Assembly: GCF_003352005.1 (NCBI RefSeq)
Contig: NZ_CP024848.1
Location: forward strand, 877,001 to 941,000
DNA: 64,000 nt
Direction of reading: 5' to 3'
Source of the DNA: Oceanobacillus zhaokaii
GTDB lineage: Bacteria > Bacillota > Bacilli > Bacillales > Amphibacillaceae
Both the position numbers and the translations under genes were made by a program. Below are positions 18,584-32,539 of the stretch, piece by piece (positions within the stretch are counted from its first letter, which is position 1; every line of letters begins with the position of its first letter). Under the pieces are notes generated by a model, which was not told where the DNA came from, searched no databases, and saw only the letters and a program-made list of their open reading frames with translations.

Positions 18584-18736
18584 GGCAAGGAAGATACTCT
18601 GAAGGTCGTCCAAGTGCATTTGCGAGGAGTCACCCTGTTAAACGGTACGGAAAAATCAGCTTTAGTTTACCGACGGGATTTTCAATTAGATCCTTTTCCA
18701 ATACCGATAACATCGCATGATGTAAAGGCAGGGTGA
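18584..18736 (+). pseudogene. Unidentified open remnant between doeD and aspA
   Basis: A 50-codon open stretch ends in a conserved-looking tail, YRRDFQLDPFPIPITSHDVK AG, just before TGA 18734-18736. It has no ATG start; a GTG at 18614 is possible but lacks a ribosome site. It reads like the C-terminus of a larger protein whose front has been lost. I cannot name the family. Confidence 0.3.
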
Positions 18737-18760
18737 TTTATAAAAAAGGTGGGTAGCATT

Positions 18761-20197
18761 GTGGTAAATACGATTGAAAAACAAGATGTACGAATTGAGA
18801 AAGACTTTTTAGGATCAAAAGAAGTTCCTAAGCATTGTTATTACGGGATACAAACACTACGTGCCGTTGAAAACTTCCCAATAACAGGATATAAGGCTCA
18901 TGAAGAACTTATTAAGGCTTTAGCCATTGTTAAAAAAGCTGCGGCTCTTGCTAATATGGATGTAAAGCATCTATATGAAGAATTGGGAAATGTAATTGTC
19001 CAAGCTGCAGATGAGATTATTGAAGGAAAAAGAAATGATGAATTCCTTGTTGATCCTATTCAAGGTGGAGCCGGTACATCAATGAACATGAATATAAATG
19101 AAATGATTGCTAACCGTGCTCTTGAGCTGATTGGGCATGAAAAAGGGTCATATATGTATCTAAGTCCAAACAGTCATGTAAATATGTCACAATCAACAAA
19201 TGATGTATTCCCAACTGCTATTCATATAGCAACTCTCAATTTATTAGAGAAACTATTAAAAACTATGAATCATATGCAAGATGTGTTTCAGGAAAAATCC
19301 CAAAAATTTGACCATATTATAAAAATGGGACGGACACATTTACAAGATGCTGTTCCAATCAGACTTGGTCAAGAGTTTGAAGCATATAGTCGTGTTTTGG
19401 AGCGTGACATGAAACGCATTAAGCAATCACGTGAACATTTATATAAGGTAAATATGGGAGCAACAGCTGTAGGAACAGGATTAAATGCAGATCCTCGTTA
19501 TATTGAAAAGGTTGTGAGTTACCTAGCACATATAAGTCAACTTCCATTACAAAGTGCTGATCACCTTGTTGATGCTACCCAAAATACTGATGTTTATACT
19601 GAAGTTTCTGCTAGCTTAAAAGTTTGTATGATTAATATGTCTAAGATTGCTAATGATATCCGATTAATGGCTTCTGGTCCCCGTGCAGGATTAGCTGAAC
19701 TTATATTACCAGCTCGTCAACCTGGCTCATCTATTATGCCTGGAAAGGTCAACCCGGTAATGCCTGAAATGATTAATCAAGTAGCTTTTCAAGTAATCGG
19801 TAACGATCATACAATTTGTCTAGCTTCAGAAGCAGGTCAGCTTGAACTAAATGTTATGGAGCCTGTTCTCGTATTTAATTTGCTCCAGTCAATCAGCATT
19901 ATGAATAATGCATTCCATGCTTTTACAGAACATTGCTTAAGAGACATTGAAGCAAATGAGGAACGTTTAAAGGAGTACGTAGAAAAAAGTGTAGGGATTA
20001 TTACAGCCGTAAATCCACATATCGGATATGAAGTAGCAGCACGTATTGCTAGAGAGGCTGTCTTAAATGGAAAACCAGTGCGGGAGCTATGTTTGCGATA
20101 TGATGTATTAACTGAGGAGGAACTTGAATTAATTTTAAATCCATATGAGATGACAAAACCCGGAATTTCGGGGGCGGCTCTATTAGATACGGATTGA
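18761..20197 (+). CDS. aspA: Aspartate ammonia-lyase
   Basis: A 478-residue member of the fumarase/aspartase superfamily. The signature GSSIMPGKVNPVMPEM is intact. Other conserved blocks are MGRTHLQDAVP and MSQSTNDVFPTAIH. It splits L-aspartate into fumarate and ammonium. Placed right after the ectoine genes, it would take the aspartate they make into the TCA cycle. I chose GTG 18761, which has AAAGGTGG about 9 bases upstream; an in-frame GTG at 18749 sits inside that ribosome site. The 257-base gap after doeD may hold its own promoter. Confidence 0.92.
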   Translation: MVNTIEKQDVRIEKDFLGSKEVPKHCYYGIQTLRAVENFPITGYKAHEELIKALAIVKKAAALANMDVKHLYEELGNVIVQAADEIIEGKRNDEFLVDPIQGGAGTSMNMNINEMIANRALELIGHEKGSYMYLSPNSHVNMSQSTNDVFPTAIHIATLNLLEKLLKTMNHMQDVFQEKSQKFDHIIKMGRTHLQDAVPIRLGQEFEAYSRVLERDMKRIKQSREHLYKVNMGATAVGTGLNADPRYIEKVVSYLAHISQLPLQSADHLVDATQNTDVYTEVSASLKVCMINMSKIANDIRLMASGPRAGLAELILPARQPGSSIMPGKVNPVMPEMINQVAFQVIGNDHTICLASEAGQLELNVMEPVLVFNLLQSISIMNNAFHAFTEHCLRDIEANEERLKEYVEKSVGIITAVNPHIGYEVAARIAREAVLNGKPVRELCLRYDVLTEEELELILNPYEMTKPGISGAALLDTD

Positions 20198-20244
20198 ATA
20201 AACGATTTGGGCAAGGTTTTAAGCTATAGATGGAGTTGGTGTGT

Positions 20245-21048
20245 ATGGTAACACAAGTACTACAAAAAATGCAGACAATTGTTCGTTATCAGAATCATAC
20301 CGGTAAAATATATTACGGAATTGTTGAGGATGATAAAATTTTACAATTGTCCAGTGATTTTTCTGGAATTGTAAACAATGAATTAAAATTTGATGGTGTA
20401 AGACTTAAATATAGTGATGTGAAAATTTTGGTGCCTGTATCACCCTCAAAAGTAATTAATTTCGGCTGGACATATGCTGAACATGCAAAGGAGACTGGGG
20501 GAAAGGCGAATCTCAAGGAACCATTTCTGTTTTTAAAGCCGTTATCTTCCTTGATTCCAAATGAGGGGGAGATCATTCTTCCTTCCAATGAATTAACCAA
20601 ACAGGTGGAAATGGAGGGGGAAGTGGCACTCGTTATTGGAAAACGCGGAAAAAATATAAATGAAGAAGATGCAATGGATTATGTACTTGGCTATACCATT
20701 TTTAATGATGTAACTGCAAGAGATCTTACAAAAACTGATCCTCAGTTCACACGCGGCAAAGGTTTTGACACTTTTGGTCCATTGGGCCCGTGGATTGTAA
20801 AAGGTATAGATCCAACAAATTTACAAATCGTTACAACTTTAAATGGAAAAATTGTTCAGAAAGGCAATACTAATCAGATGTCACTCTCCATTCCTTTCCT
20901 TATCAGTTGGATTTCACAAGTTATGACTTTGGAACCGGGTGATGTTTTGGCTACTGGTTCGCCTTCTGGTAGTTGTCCAATGAAGTCAGGCGACGTCGTA
21001 TCTGTGGAAGTAGAGAATATTGGTAAGCTATCTAATTATATAATCTAG
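20245..21048 (+). CDS. Fumarylacetoacetate hydrolase-family protein
   Basis: A 267-residue FAH-fold enzyme. The metal-binding acids are visible in EMEGEVALVIGKRG and FNDVTARDLT, with the conserved loop TRGKGFDTFGPLGPW. Family reactions include acylpyruvate hydrolysis, dienol isomerisation and oxaloacetate decarboxylation. In this operon, between aspartase and alanine dehydrogenase, an oxaloacetate decarboxylase or acylpyruvase role would link C4 acids to pyruvate. That is an inference from position only. The start at 20245 has GGAG 9 bases before it; an ATG at 20230 overlaps that site. It begins 47 bases after aspA. Confidence 0.8.
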   Translation: MVTQVLQKMQTIVRYQNHTGKIYYGIVEDDKILQLSSDFSGIVNNELKFDGVRLKYSDVKILVPVSPSKVINFGWTYAEHAKETGGKANLKEPFLFLKPLSSLIPNEGEIILPSNELTKQVEMEGEVALVIGKRGKNINEEDAMDYVLGYTIFNDVTARDLTKTDPQFTRGKGFDTFGPLGPWIVKGIDPTNLQIVTTLNGKIVQKGNTNQMSLSIPFLISWISQVMTLEPGDVLATGSPSGSCPMKSGDVVSVEVENIGKLSNYII

Positions 21049-21140
21049 TATTATCATTTTTTACTTACATGCGCAAGACGAAGGCTTGGCTGCGTCTCAC
21101 TTAATTGTAAAAAAATTGAATGGAAGAAGGAGCCTTTAAT

Positions 21141-22232
21141 ATGATTATTGGAGTACCAAAGGAAATTAAAAATAATGAAAATCGTGTTGCTATTACCCCA
21201 AGTGGTGTTGCCACATTTGTGCAGCAAGGTCATGAAGTAATCATCGAAACTGGTGCAGGTTTTGGAAGTGGATTTACTGATGATGAGTATAAGGAATTTG
21301 GAGCTAAGGTAGAAAGTACAGCTAAAAAGGTATGGAATCAAGCAGATTTACTTTTAAAGGTTAAAGAACCAATAAAATCTGAATACCAATATTTTCGTGA
21401 GGACTTGATTTTATTTACGTATTTACATTTAGCTGCGGAACCTGATTTAACCAAGGCATTAATTGATTCGAAAATTAAAGCGATTGCCTACGAAACAGTC
21501 GAAGATAAACAAGGTAAGCTGCCTTTACTCACCCCAATGAGTGAAATTGCAGGACGTATGGCTACGCAAATTGGTGCTCAGTTTTTAGAAAAGATGAAAG
21601 GTGGAAAAGGCATTATACTAGCTGGTGTTCCGGGTGTACCTAAAGGTAAAGTAACCATAATTGGCGGTGGTGTTGTTGGAACTAATGCAGCTAAAATTGC
21701 CGTAGGACTCGGAGCTGATGTGACAATACTAGATTTGAATGCGAATCGATTAAGAGAGCTAGACGATTTATTTGGAAATAGTGTCCAAACATTAATGTCT
21801 AACCCAGTAAATATTGAGGAATCAGTTATTCAATCAGATTTAGTTATTGGATCAGTTTTAATTCCTGGTAGGAAGGCACCAAAACTTGTTACCGAGGACA
21901 TGGTTAGGAAAATGAAGGCTGGTTCTGTTATCGTTGATGTTGCGATTGACCAAGGAGGAAACTTTGAAACTGTCAATCATGTTACCACACATGATGATCC
22001 GGTCTACATTGCACATGGTGTATTACATTATGCTGTCGCCAATATTCCAGGGTCTGTTCCTCGTACGGCAACAACAGCATTAACAAATGTAACAGTGCCT
22101 TATGCATTACAAATCGCCAATCGTGGGGTTGATCAAGCTTTAGAGCAGATTCCGGGTCTCAAAAAGGGATTGAGTGTCGATCAAGGAAACATCATCGACC
22201 CATTATTAGCTAAAGACTTACAGCTAGTCTAA
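21141..22232 (+). CDS. ald: Alanine dehydrogenase
   Basis: A 363-residue NAD-dependent alanine dehydrogenase. It starts with the typical [20 protein letters not shown], keeps the substrate-site Lys and His (LLKVKEP, TYLHLA), and has a Rossmann fold with [20 protein letters not shown]. It interconverts alanine and pyruvate plus ammonium. In the ectoine operon it probably recycles alanine formed by the transaminase, or drains nitrogen. AAGGAG precedes ATG 21141; an in-frame ATG at 21120 would give a non-family extension. A clear terminator follows, so it is the last gene of the block. Confidence 0.93.
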   Translation: MIIGVPKEIKNNENRVAITPSGVATFVQQGHEVIIETGAGFGSGFTDDEYKEFGAKVESTAKKVWNQADLLLKVKEPIKSEYQYFREDLILFTYLHLAAEPDLTKALIDSKIKAIAYETVEDKQGKLPLLTPMSEIAGRMATQIGAQFLEKMKGGKGIILAGVPGVPKGKVTIIGGGVVGTNAAKIAVGLGADVTILDLNANRLRELDDLFGNSVQTLMSNPVNIEESVIQSDLVIGSVLIPGRKAPKLVTEDMVRKMKAGSVIVDVAIDQGGNFETVNHVTTHDDPVYIAHGVLHYAVANIPGSVPRTATTALTNVTVPYALQIANRGVDQALEQIPGLKKGLSVDQGNIIDPLLAKDLQLV

Positions 22233-22254
22233 TCATAAAGAATTATATATGCCA

Positions 22255-22297
22255 TATAGGGGTAACATCAGGAAAATGCGGATTTACAACGTTAAGG
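22255..22297 (+). repeat. Short dispersed repeat R2, copy 2
   Basis: GGGGTAACATCAGGAAAATG and the following GATTTACAACGTTAAGG match copy 1 at 1863-1902 with few changes. It sits between ald and its terminator. Confidence 0.6.
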
Positions 22298-22310
22298 AAA
22301 TTTCAAAATT

Positions 22311-22358
22311 AAAAAGCCTAACTTTCTCGATTAAATTCAAAGAAATTAGGCTTTTTTT
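22311..22358 (+). terminator. Terminator after ald
   Basis: AAAAAGCCTAA pairs with TTAGGCTTTTT, with an extended AGAAA/TTTCT inner stem and a run of seven T. Confidence 0.85.
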
Positions 22359-22513
22359 ATTGCTCCATTAAAGTGCCCTTTAGTTTTGAAAAACATAGGT
22401 AAGGAAAATTAAAAATATAACAGAAATCGAAACCTACATATTACTAGATGAGATGAACATTTTAGTAATCAGTCTAAAAAATATATTCCTATTGGACTTC
22501 TGCAAGTCCCCAT

Positions 22514-22548
22514 ATAAGGAATCGGGGGGATAATTTCCGATTCCTTAT
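22514..22548. terminator. Perfect hairpin, possible terminator
   Basis: ATAAGGAATCGG and CCGATTCCTTAT form an exact 12-bp stem. The following TATTTATTT is T-rich. No adjacent gene ends here on the plus strand. On the minus strand it lies about 100 bases past the cysteine-rich peptide gene and could end that transcript. Confidence 0.6.
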
Positions 22549-22644
22549 TATTTATTTGGCAATCGACGGTTATATGTTGTTGAGTTTACAATATCTATTA
22601 AAGGGTAGCGCATCGGGTTCGATGAATTTTTACTATTGGGCTAG

Positions 22645-22763
22645 CTAGCAATGGCACTTACAATTTGATCCACATTTGCAGTTTGATCCGCATTTACAAC
22701 GGGGCCGCAATTGCAATAAGGTCTACATTTAGGTTTAGTGCAATTAAAAACTGGATAATCCAT
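22645..22763 (-). pseudogene. Cysteine-rich peptide (metallothionein-like), one-base frameshift
   Basis: From ATG 22763, preceded by GGAGGGG, the frame reads MDYPVFNCTKPKCRPYCNCG. It then leaves the Cys pattern for a nondescript tail ending at 22641. Adding one C to the CCCC run near 22700 restores a 39-residue peptide that continues CKCGSNCKCGSNCKCHC, with 11 cysteines in CxC and CxCGSN repeats, ending at 22645. The repeat strongly suggests a metal-binding or spore-associated peptide. I do not know a named family. The frameshift may be real or a sequencing error in the homopolymer. Confidence 0.6.
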
Positions 22764-23274
22764 CTATATCCCCTCCAAAATATATGTCGTGGTATTAATG
22801 TATGCGCATATAAGATAGTTGCGAGGGTTTATTAATTATCGTAACCTTTGCATACCCACACTGAATAATTTAATTTACTTCCTCCATTGTTTAACACCGG
22901 ATTTGATCAATTAATGGCAGGGATGTTTATGTTGGGTCTGCGTAAATTAGGACTTGTTCTGACATTTAAAATTAAAAGCAAACTGTAGAAAGTAGCTTTT
23001 TTACTAGGCAGATTCCAATTGTTCCAAAAATGATTGGATATAAATATTAAAAACCCATCTAATCTCAGAATATACGTTATCATTCTGGGGATTGATTAGT
23101 TCATTCTTTATTAACTTCCTCCTGTGTGTGTGTCAGCTGGTGGACACTGGACAGTACAAGGTCCGTTGTAAACGTTTGTAAATATTAGAAGAAAAGTAGT
23201 ATGATTCCGTCCATGGATCCCTATTTTTAACGGGATGCTCTTTTTATATCAGGCAAATGATTCCCCATTAGCTT

Positions 23275-24081
23275 CTAAAAAATTAATTCTTCAAATGGTA
23301 CTTCTTCTCCTGAAGTTAATAGGTAATTTCTATTTTGTAATTCTGGAATTAATTTATTTAAAATATCAACGGTTTCTGGCCTTTCATGTAAAAGAATAAC
23401 AATTGTTTCCGAGTTTCCTTCCTCTATCTTGTTCAACTGTTCAATGATGTGATTATACGTTTGATTCGCATCTCTAAATTCCCAATCGAGACTATCAATA
23501 TCCCAGTCCAGTAAAATCCATTTTTGATCTCTGATGTCCCCAATCTGCTTATCTGTAAGGTATGTGCTTCCATAGGGAGCCCGCACAAGGTCCGAATTGA
23601 ATCCTTTTTCTCTTAACATACTGAAAGCCTCTTTGTTTTCTTGCACAAAAAGCTGATTGTCATAAAGTCTTATTGCTTGATGTGTCATCGAATGAGCCCC
23701 AACACTGTGATTTCCATCTTTTAACTTATTGATCATTTTATCCGTTAATAAATCCATGTTTTCCCCAACAAAAAAGAAAGTGCCACTAGCATTATATGAG
23801 TCCAATTGATCAATGATTTCTTCTGTGTATTCGGATGGGCCGTCATCAATCGTAATATATGCAACGGATTCATATTCTTCTATTTTTTCTTGTTCTCTTT
23901 CATTGATAGAAATATTTTCTTTCGGAGTTAGTTCACTATTCCTTGTTTCCATAGGTGCGGCTGAATCTGACTCTTCCGATTCTTTCTCGTAAAAAAATAT
24001 GGGAATAGAAAACATCACACACATTAATCCAATAAATAAAAAGTAAACAACCTCCAATATACTAAGATTTTTTAAATTCAT
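23275..24081 (-). CDS. Membrane-anchored polysaccharide deacetylase
   Basis: About 268 residues: an N-terminal membrane anchor (about 8-30), an acidic linker, and a NodB-type carbohydrate esterase 4 domain from about 75. The NodB motifs are present: YITIDDGPSEYT (catalytic Asp pair), GAHSMTHQAI (metal His pair), RAPYGSTYL, and VILLHERPETV near the C-terminus. It probably removes acetyl groups from cell-wall peptidoglycan or another surface glycan outside the membrane. The ATG at 24081 has AGG just upstream with short spacing, so the exact start is uncertain. The next gene upstream encodes a second deacetylase-like lipoprotein. Confidence 0.88.
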   Translation of the reverse strand: MNLKNLSILEVVYFLFIGLMCVMFSIPIFFYEKESEESDSAAPMETRNSELTPKENISINEREQEKIEEYESVAYITIDDGPSEYTEEIIDQLDSYNASGTFFFVGENMDLLTDKMINKLKDGNHSVGAHSMTHQAIRLYDNQLFVQENKEAFSMLREKGFNSDLVRAPYGSTYLTDKQIGDIRDQKWILLDWDIDSLDWEFRDANQTYNHIIEQLNKIEEGNSETIVILLHERPETVDILNKLIPELQNRNYLLTSGEEVPFEELIF

Positions 24082-24084
24082 CAC

Positions 24085-24393
24085 CTCAATCTCTCAAGTT
24101 GGAGATACTTTCTTAACAAGGGAATGACTTTTCATCTCATAAATTATATTTGGCAGGTATCTCACAAGTATATGGTATTTGATGGCTTTGAACGATAATT
24201 AATTGTATGTATGAATTTCAAAACTAACCGATAAACACCACCAGATGCTTGAGCAGTCCCCGAATCTGAGATGGATCCCCGAAATGAATCAGAAACAGCT
24301 CGGATTCCGCCAGCAATACCGGAAATAATACCGATTCCGGAACAGTCAGCGAGTGATCGTTTAAAAATCTGTTCATTGAAATCATCTAGTCAC
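24085..24393. other. Gene-free stretch between deacetylase genes
   Basis: No convincing gene. A G+C-richer part at about 24240-24350 contains short broken frames, one ending RWIPEMNQKQLGFRQQYRK, that look like a decayed gene I cannot identify. Confidence 0.3.
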
Positions 24394-24424
24394 AAACCCG
24401 CCTTTTAAGTAAAGCGGGTTTTTT
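24394..24424. terminator. Hairpin terminator
   Basis: AAACCCGC and GCGGGTTT form the stem, and six T follow on the plus strand. On the minus strand it lies 29 bases past the lipoprotein gene and can end that transcript too. Confidence 0.7.
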
Positions 24425-24452
24425 AAAATGAATGTTCATTATACGCCTGATC

Positions 24453-25799
24453 TTATTCCGGGCGCTCGGGGTCATAAACAGGTTCAACATCAAAAAAATG
24501 TTCCAATACATCGTTTGATCCGGTTAACGCTTCATCCATACGTATGCCATCCACATTCATACGGGCTTGCCGAAAGTAATCGGGCCCTAATTGGGACCAG
24601 GAAGGTGTCGATCCATCGACATTGGAATAATAAGCAATGCCTTGACTTTTTAAAAAGTCATACTTATCATCAGAATACTCCCCCCTCCAGTCTCCAATAT
24701 CACTGCCATAAGGGTAAATAAGGATGTCAGTAGAACCGACGATTGGTTCCACTTCTTTTCTCCATTTAGCTAGATCTGTCTTTAATTTTTCCAAGGATAC
24801 TTCTTTTGCATCAAGGTGTCCCCATGTATGGGTTGCAAATGCCCATCCGTCTTCCTTCATGGCATACGCTACTTTTTTCGCTTTCTCCTGATCCTCTTTG
24901 ATGTTTGAATTGGGTTCATCACTGTCAGGGCCATAGGAATCCTCTGACGTTCGATATCCCAACACGCCGTTATATCCGGTTATTGCTATAATTCCTTTTG
25001 CCCCTTGGTAGGAAAAATCAGGATGCTTGTCAACGAAATCATCCACAATGGGAACCATGTCATACGCTCCCTGAACCTCTTCCCCTTTCTGATTTACATA
25101 GGTGTTTGTGACATTTCCGCTATCATCCACAGTTAAATTTTTGGCAAATCCGTCACCTTCCATGTATTCATAATAGTTCGTATCATCCTGAGAAAAGACC
25201 AATGGTTTTTTGTCCAGAGGTAAGCGAATATCCTGATAAACCATTTCCCCATCTTTGTTGAGCTTTGCAATATCATCGGGAAGAACAAGGACGTAGCCTT
25301 CCTCATAAAGTTGCTCTAAAACCTTTTTAAACTCATCAATGGTCACAAAGTAATCGTGATAGCCTTGGGCCTTATAATCTCCGTCAAATGCCTTGGATGT
25401 GTCAACAATCAACGAGTGCACAAATAAATGAGAGATCTTGCCGTTATCTTCCCATGTCACAAGATTTTCTATTTGTTTTTCATATGTATTAATAGCTGCT
25501 TGAATGTCTTCATCCTCAGGGACAACTGATTCTTTTAATTGTGTGACCGCTTTTTCATAATCATAATGTTTGGCTAAAACTTTAGCTTCTGCTAACAGTT
25601 GTTCTTTCTGTTCTTTCTGTTCTTTTTGTTTTTTCTCTTCTTCTTGTGTCTTGTCAGGTTCTGTTTTTTTGTCATCGTCTTTCTTTTGGCTGGATTGAGA
25701 GTTTGTTTCCTCTGTATCTGTTGTTGAGGTTTGATTCTGACAGCCTATCATAAGAGCTATAATGAGCAAAATCGGTATGATGGCAAAACATCTTTTCAT
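24453..25799 (-). CDS. Polysaccharide deacetylase-like lipoprotein
   Basis: A 448-residue protein with a lipoprotein signal (LMIGC, lipidation Cys at about residue 20). A low-complexity, highly charged linker with Lys-Glu-Gln repeats follows (about 38-66), then a large domain. The domain has carbohydrate esterase 4-like features: FSQDDTNYYEY, ATHTWGHLDA and ILIYPYGSDIGDW. It is likely anchored on the outer face of the membrane and acts on a wall polymer. GAAGGAG precedes the ATG. It lies next to a second deacetylase and divergent from an LCP ligase, which suggests a small cell-envelope locus. Confidence 0.82.
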   Translation of the reverse strand: MKRCFAIIPILLIIALMIGCQNQTSTTDTEETNSQSSQKKDDDKKTEPDKTQEEEKKQKEQKEQKEQLLAEAKVLAKHYDYEKAVTQLKESVVPEDEDIQAAINTYEKQIENLVTWEDNGKISHLFVHSLIVDTSKAFDGDYKAQGYHDYFVTIDEFKKVLEQLYEEGYVLVLPDDIAKLNKDGEMVYQDIRLPLDKKPLVFSQDDTNYYEYMEGDGFAKNLTVDDSGNVTNTYVNQKGEEVQGAYDMVPIVDDFVDKHPDFSYQGAKGIIAITGYNGVLGYRTSEDSYGPDSDEPNSNIKEDQEKAKKVAYAMKEDGWAFATHTWGHLDAKEVSLEKLKTDLAKWRKEVEPIVGSTDILIYPYGSDIGDWRGEYSDDKYDFLKSQGIAYYSNVDGSTPSWSQLGPDYFRQARMNVDGIRMDEALTGSNDVLEHFFDVEPVYDPERPE

Positions 25800-26098
25800 T
25801 CCAGCTACTCCTTCACCCTTTTATTGATTGAATGGTTTTATTGGTCATGACCCCAATCTCACTTCAATTTATGTTGCATGTCACATGAATATGACTCAAC
25901 GAAGAACAACGCTGAAAATAAGAGGAGAACTGATAAATTAAGTTTCTCGCATGTATCTTCGAGTTTTTCCATATTATGAAATGGACGAAAAAGACCAACA
26001 AGAAAGTTAACCCACTGGATTCCAACAAGCTTACTCCAGTTATAACCCCCAAAGGTAATGAGCTATTTAAAATTTAGTAATCAGAAAGGTGTTTTGAC

Positions 26099-27010
26099 AT
26101 GAAAAAGGCGATGAAGATTGCGGCACTTGTCATTGGTGTGTTGTTTCTTGGCGTAATTGGCTATACCTTGTACCTATTCAGTCTGGTGACGGAAACGGTC
26201 AATCGAATACACAACCCAACTGAGGAATCGGAAAAAAATGAGACACAGATTTCCTCTGTTGATCCGATGTCAGTACTTGTCTTGGGAATTGATGGGCGAT
26301 CGGACGAAGGTATTTCAGGACGCTCTGATACGATGATGCTTATAACGTTGAATCCAAACGAAGAGTCGATAAAAATGATGAGCATTCCACGGGATACACG
26401 TGCGGAAATTGTTGGCCACGGAACCATGGAAAAGATTAATCATGCCTATGCATACGGGGGTCCGAAGATGGCCGTGGATAGTGTGGAGAAATTGTTAAAT
26501 GTGCCAATTAATCACTATGTTAGTTTGGATATGGAAGGTTTTAAAAGGCTGGTTGATGCACTTGATGGCATTCTGGTAGATAATGAATATGAATTTAGCA
26601 GCCATAACCATATCTATCATTTTCCAGAGGGAGAACAAATCCTAAATGGAGAAGAAGCACTGGCATATACGCGCACGCGCAAAGAAGACCCTCATGGTAT
26701 TGCTGGCCGTGATGCACGCCAGCGGGAGGTTGTTGAAAGTATGATGAAAGAAGGTTCTCAGTTCAGCACTATTTTACGCATAGAAGAAATTCTAGATATC
26801 CTTGGCGATTCGGTCCAAACCGACTTAACACTTGGCGAAATATGGGATTACCAATCGAAGATCCGCTCTTCAATTGGCACAATGGATGAGATTCAAATGG
26901 AATACGATGGGGCAATACTCGATGATGGATTGTGGTATGCAATTGTGTCAGATGAGGAGATTTCGCAAATTCGTAGAGAATTTCGAGAGCATTTGGGGTT
27001 AGATGATTAA
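26099..27010 (+). CDS. LytR-CpsA-Psr (LCP) family protein
   Basis: A 303-residue protein with a short cytosolic start, one membrane helix (about 7-29) and an extracellular LCP domain. Conserved blocks are VLVLGIDGRSDEGISGRSDT, MSIPRDTRAEI, KINHAYAYGG and EEALAYTRTRKEDP, with the Arg/Asp residues that bind the lipid pyrophosphate. LCP proteins move wall teichoic acid or other anionic polymers from their lipid carrier to peptidoglycan. AAAGGTG precedes the ATG. It is divergent from the deacetylase lipoprotein. Confidence 0.92.
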   Translation: MKKAMKIAALVIGVLFLGVIGYTLYLFSLVTETVNRIHNPTEESEKNETQISSVDPMSVLVLGIDGRSDEGISGRSDTMMLITLNPNEESIKMMSIPRDTRAEIVGHGTMEKINHAYAYGGPKMAVDSVEKLLNVPINHYVSLDMEGFKRLVDALDGILVDNEYEFSSHNHIYHFPEGEQILNGEEALAYTRTRKEDPHGIAGRDARQREVVESMMKEGSQFSTILRIEEILDILGDSVQTDLTLGEIWDYQSKIRSSIGTMDEIQMEYDGAILDDGLWYAIVSDEEISQIRREFREHLGLDD

Positions 27011-27016
27011 TATAAC

Positions 27017-27060
27017 GTACTCCTGCAAGACTTCCTATAAACTACTTAACACAGGAGTAC
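27017..27060 (+). terminator. Hairpin after the LCP gene
   Basis: GTACTCCTG and CAGGAGTAC form a perfect 9-bp stem with a long loop. There is no clear T run, so strength is doubtful. Confidence 0.45.
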
Positions 27061-27229
27061 TTGCTGCTCTGCTTTATTTCCACTACCTCTTCACATAACT
27101 TACCATCTATCTCTCGACTTTGACTTCATTGGTTAATAGTAGAATACTTCTTGCTGTTGAAAACGAAGTTATTATTAATAGTAACATTTACTAGAGAAAC
27201 TCCTATTTCATAATACAGCAAAAAACTTG

Positions 27230-27258
27230 TTGATTTTTCTTCTTGGAAATTATATAAT
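27230..27258 (+). promoter_or_regulatory. rrn promoter P1
   Basis: TTGATT and TATAAT are spaced by 17 bases, about 250 bases before 16S. Tandem sigma-A promoters are usual for Bacillus rrn operons. Confidence 0.65.
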
Positions 27259-27303
27259 GTAATTCCATCGCAAAAATACTTCTTGTAACATAGTGAAAAA
27301 CTA

Positions 27304-27333
27304 TTGACATAGAAGATTGTGATATGATATATT
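27304..27333 (+). promoter_or_regulatory. rrn promoter P2
   Basis: A perfect TTGACA is followed after 18 bases by TATATT. The leader downstream contains the common pre-16S stretch TTTGAAAACTGAACAAAACA. Confidence 0.7.
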
Positions 27334-27505
27334 AATAGAGTTGCTGTTTTAAAAGCGACTAACAAATTTGCTCTTTGAAAACTGAACAAAACAACCAGTA
27401 TGTCAACGGAAAGAAACTTGTTTTCTTTTCAATAAAACAAGAAGGTAACACTTCTTGAAGCTAAGACTTACGTAAAATTGATTGGTGTCAATTTTACTCA
27501 AACAC

Positions 27506-29079
<1,574 letters not shown>

Positions 29080-29322
29080 AATATTCGGAACGCTATTCTT
29101 TAAGATAGTAAGGACATACATGGTTGTTTGGTTCAGTTTTGAGAGAGCAAATCTCTCAAAGGATAAGGATTTTCTGTTAAGAACCGTCACGTCCTGTGAC
29201 GAACACAGAAGTCACCACATCCTGTGGAAGCTTGTACCTTGAAAACTAAATAAGAGTAACAACGACATCAATTTTAAAAATTAAAGCAAGGCTAATAAAT
29301 TAGTACGCTTATTTACTAACTT

Positions 29323-32238
<2,916 letters not shown>

Positions 32239-32306
32239 AAATTCTTATTTGATTGTCGTTGAACATTACTCTTATTTAGTTTTTAGGGTACAAACCTAAA
32301 TATAGT

Positions 32307-32424
32307 TGTCTGGTAGTAATAGCGAAGAGGTCACACCTGTTCCCATCCCGAACACAGCAGTTAAGCTCTTCAGCGCCGATGGTAGTTGGGACTTTGTCCC
32401 TGCAAGAGTAGGACGCCGCCAGGC
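32307..32424 (+). rRNA. rrf: 5S ribosomal RNA
   Basis: About 118 bases, starting TGTCTGGTAGTAATAGCGAA and ending CGCCGCCAGGCA. The ends pair to close the molecule. The loop sequence CCATCCCGAACACAG is typical. Confidence 0.95.
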
Positions 32425-32539
32425 AAACGTTTTATTTCTAATCGCTTTACAGTACTTCAATGGTAAAGCATCGGCAGTTCGTCGATTGCTGATAATTTGA
32501 AGTCTAGCTGTGGAGCTATTTATTTGTAAAAGTTTAACT

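Noticed and set aside
22675..22740. Possible CRISPR-like short repeats
   Set aside because: The repeating units are codons of a CKCGSN peptide repeat; there are no spacers. No CRISPR array was seen anywhere in the window.
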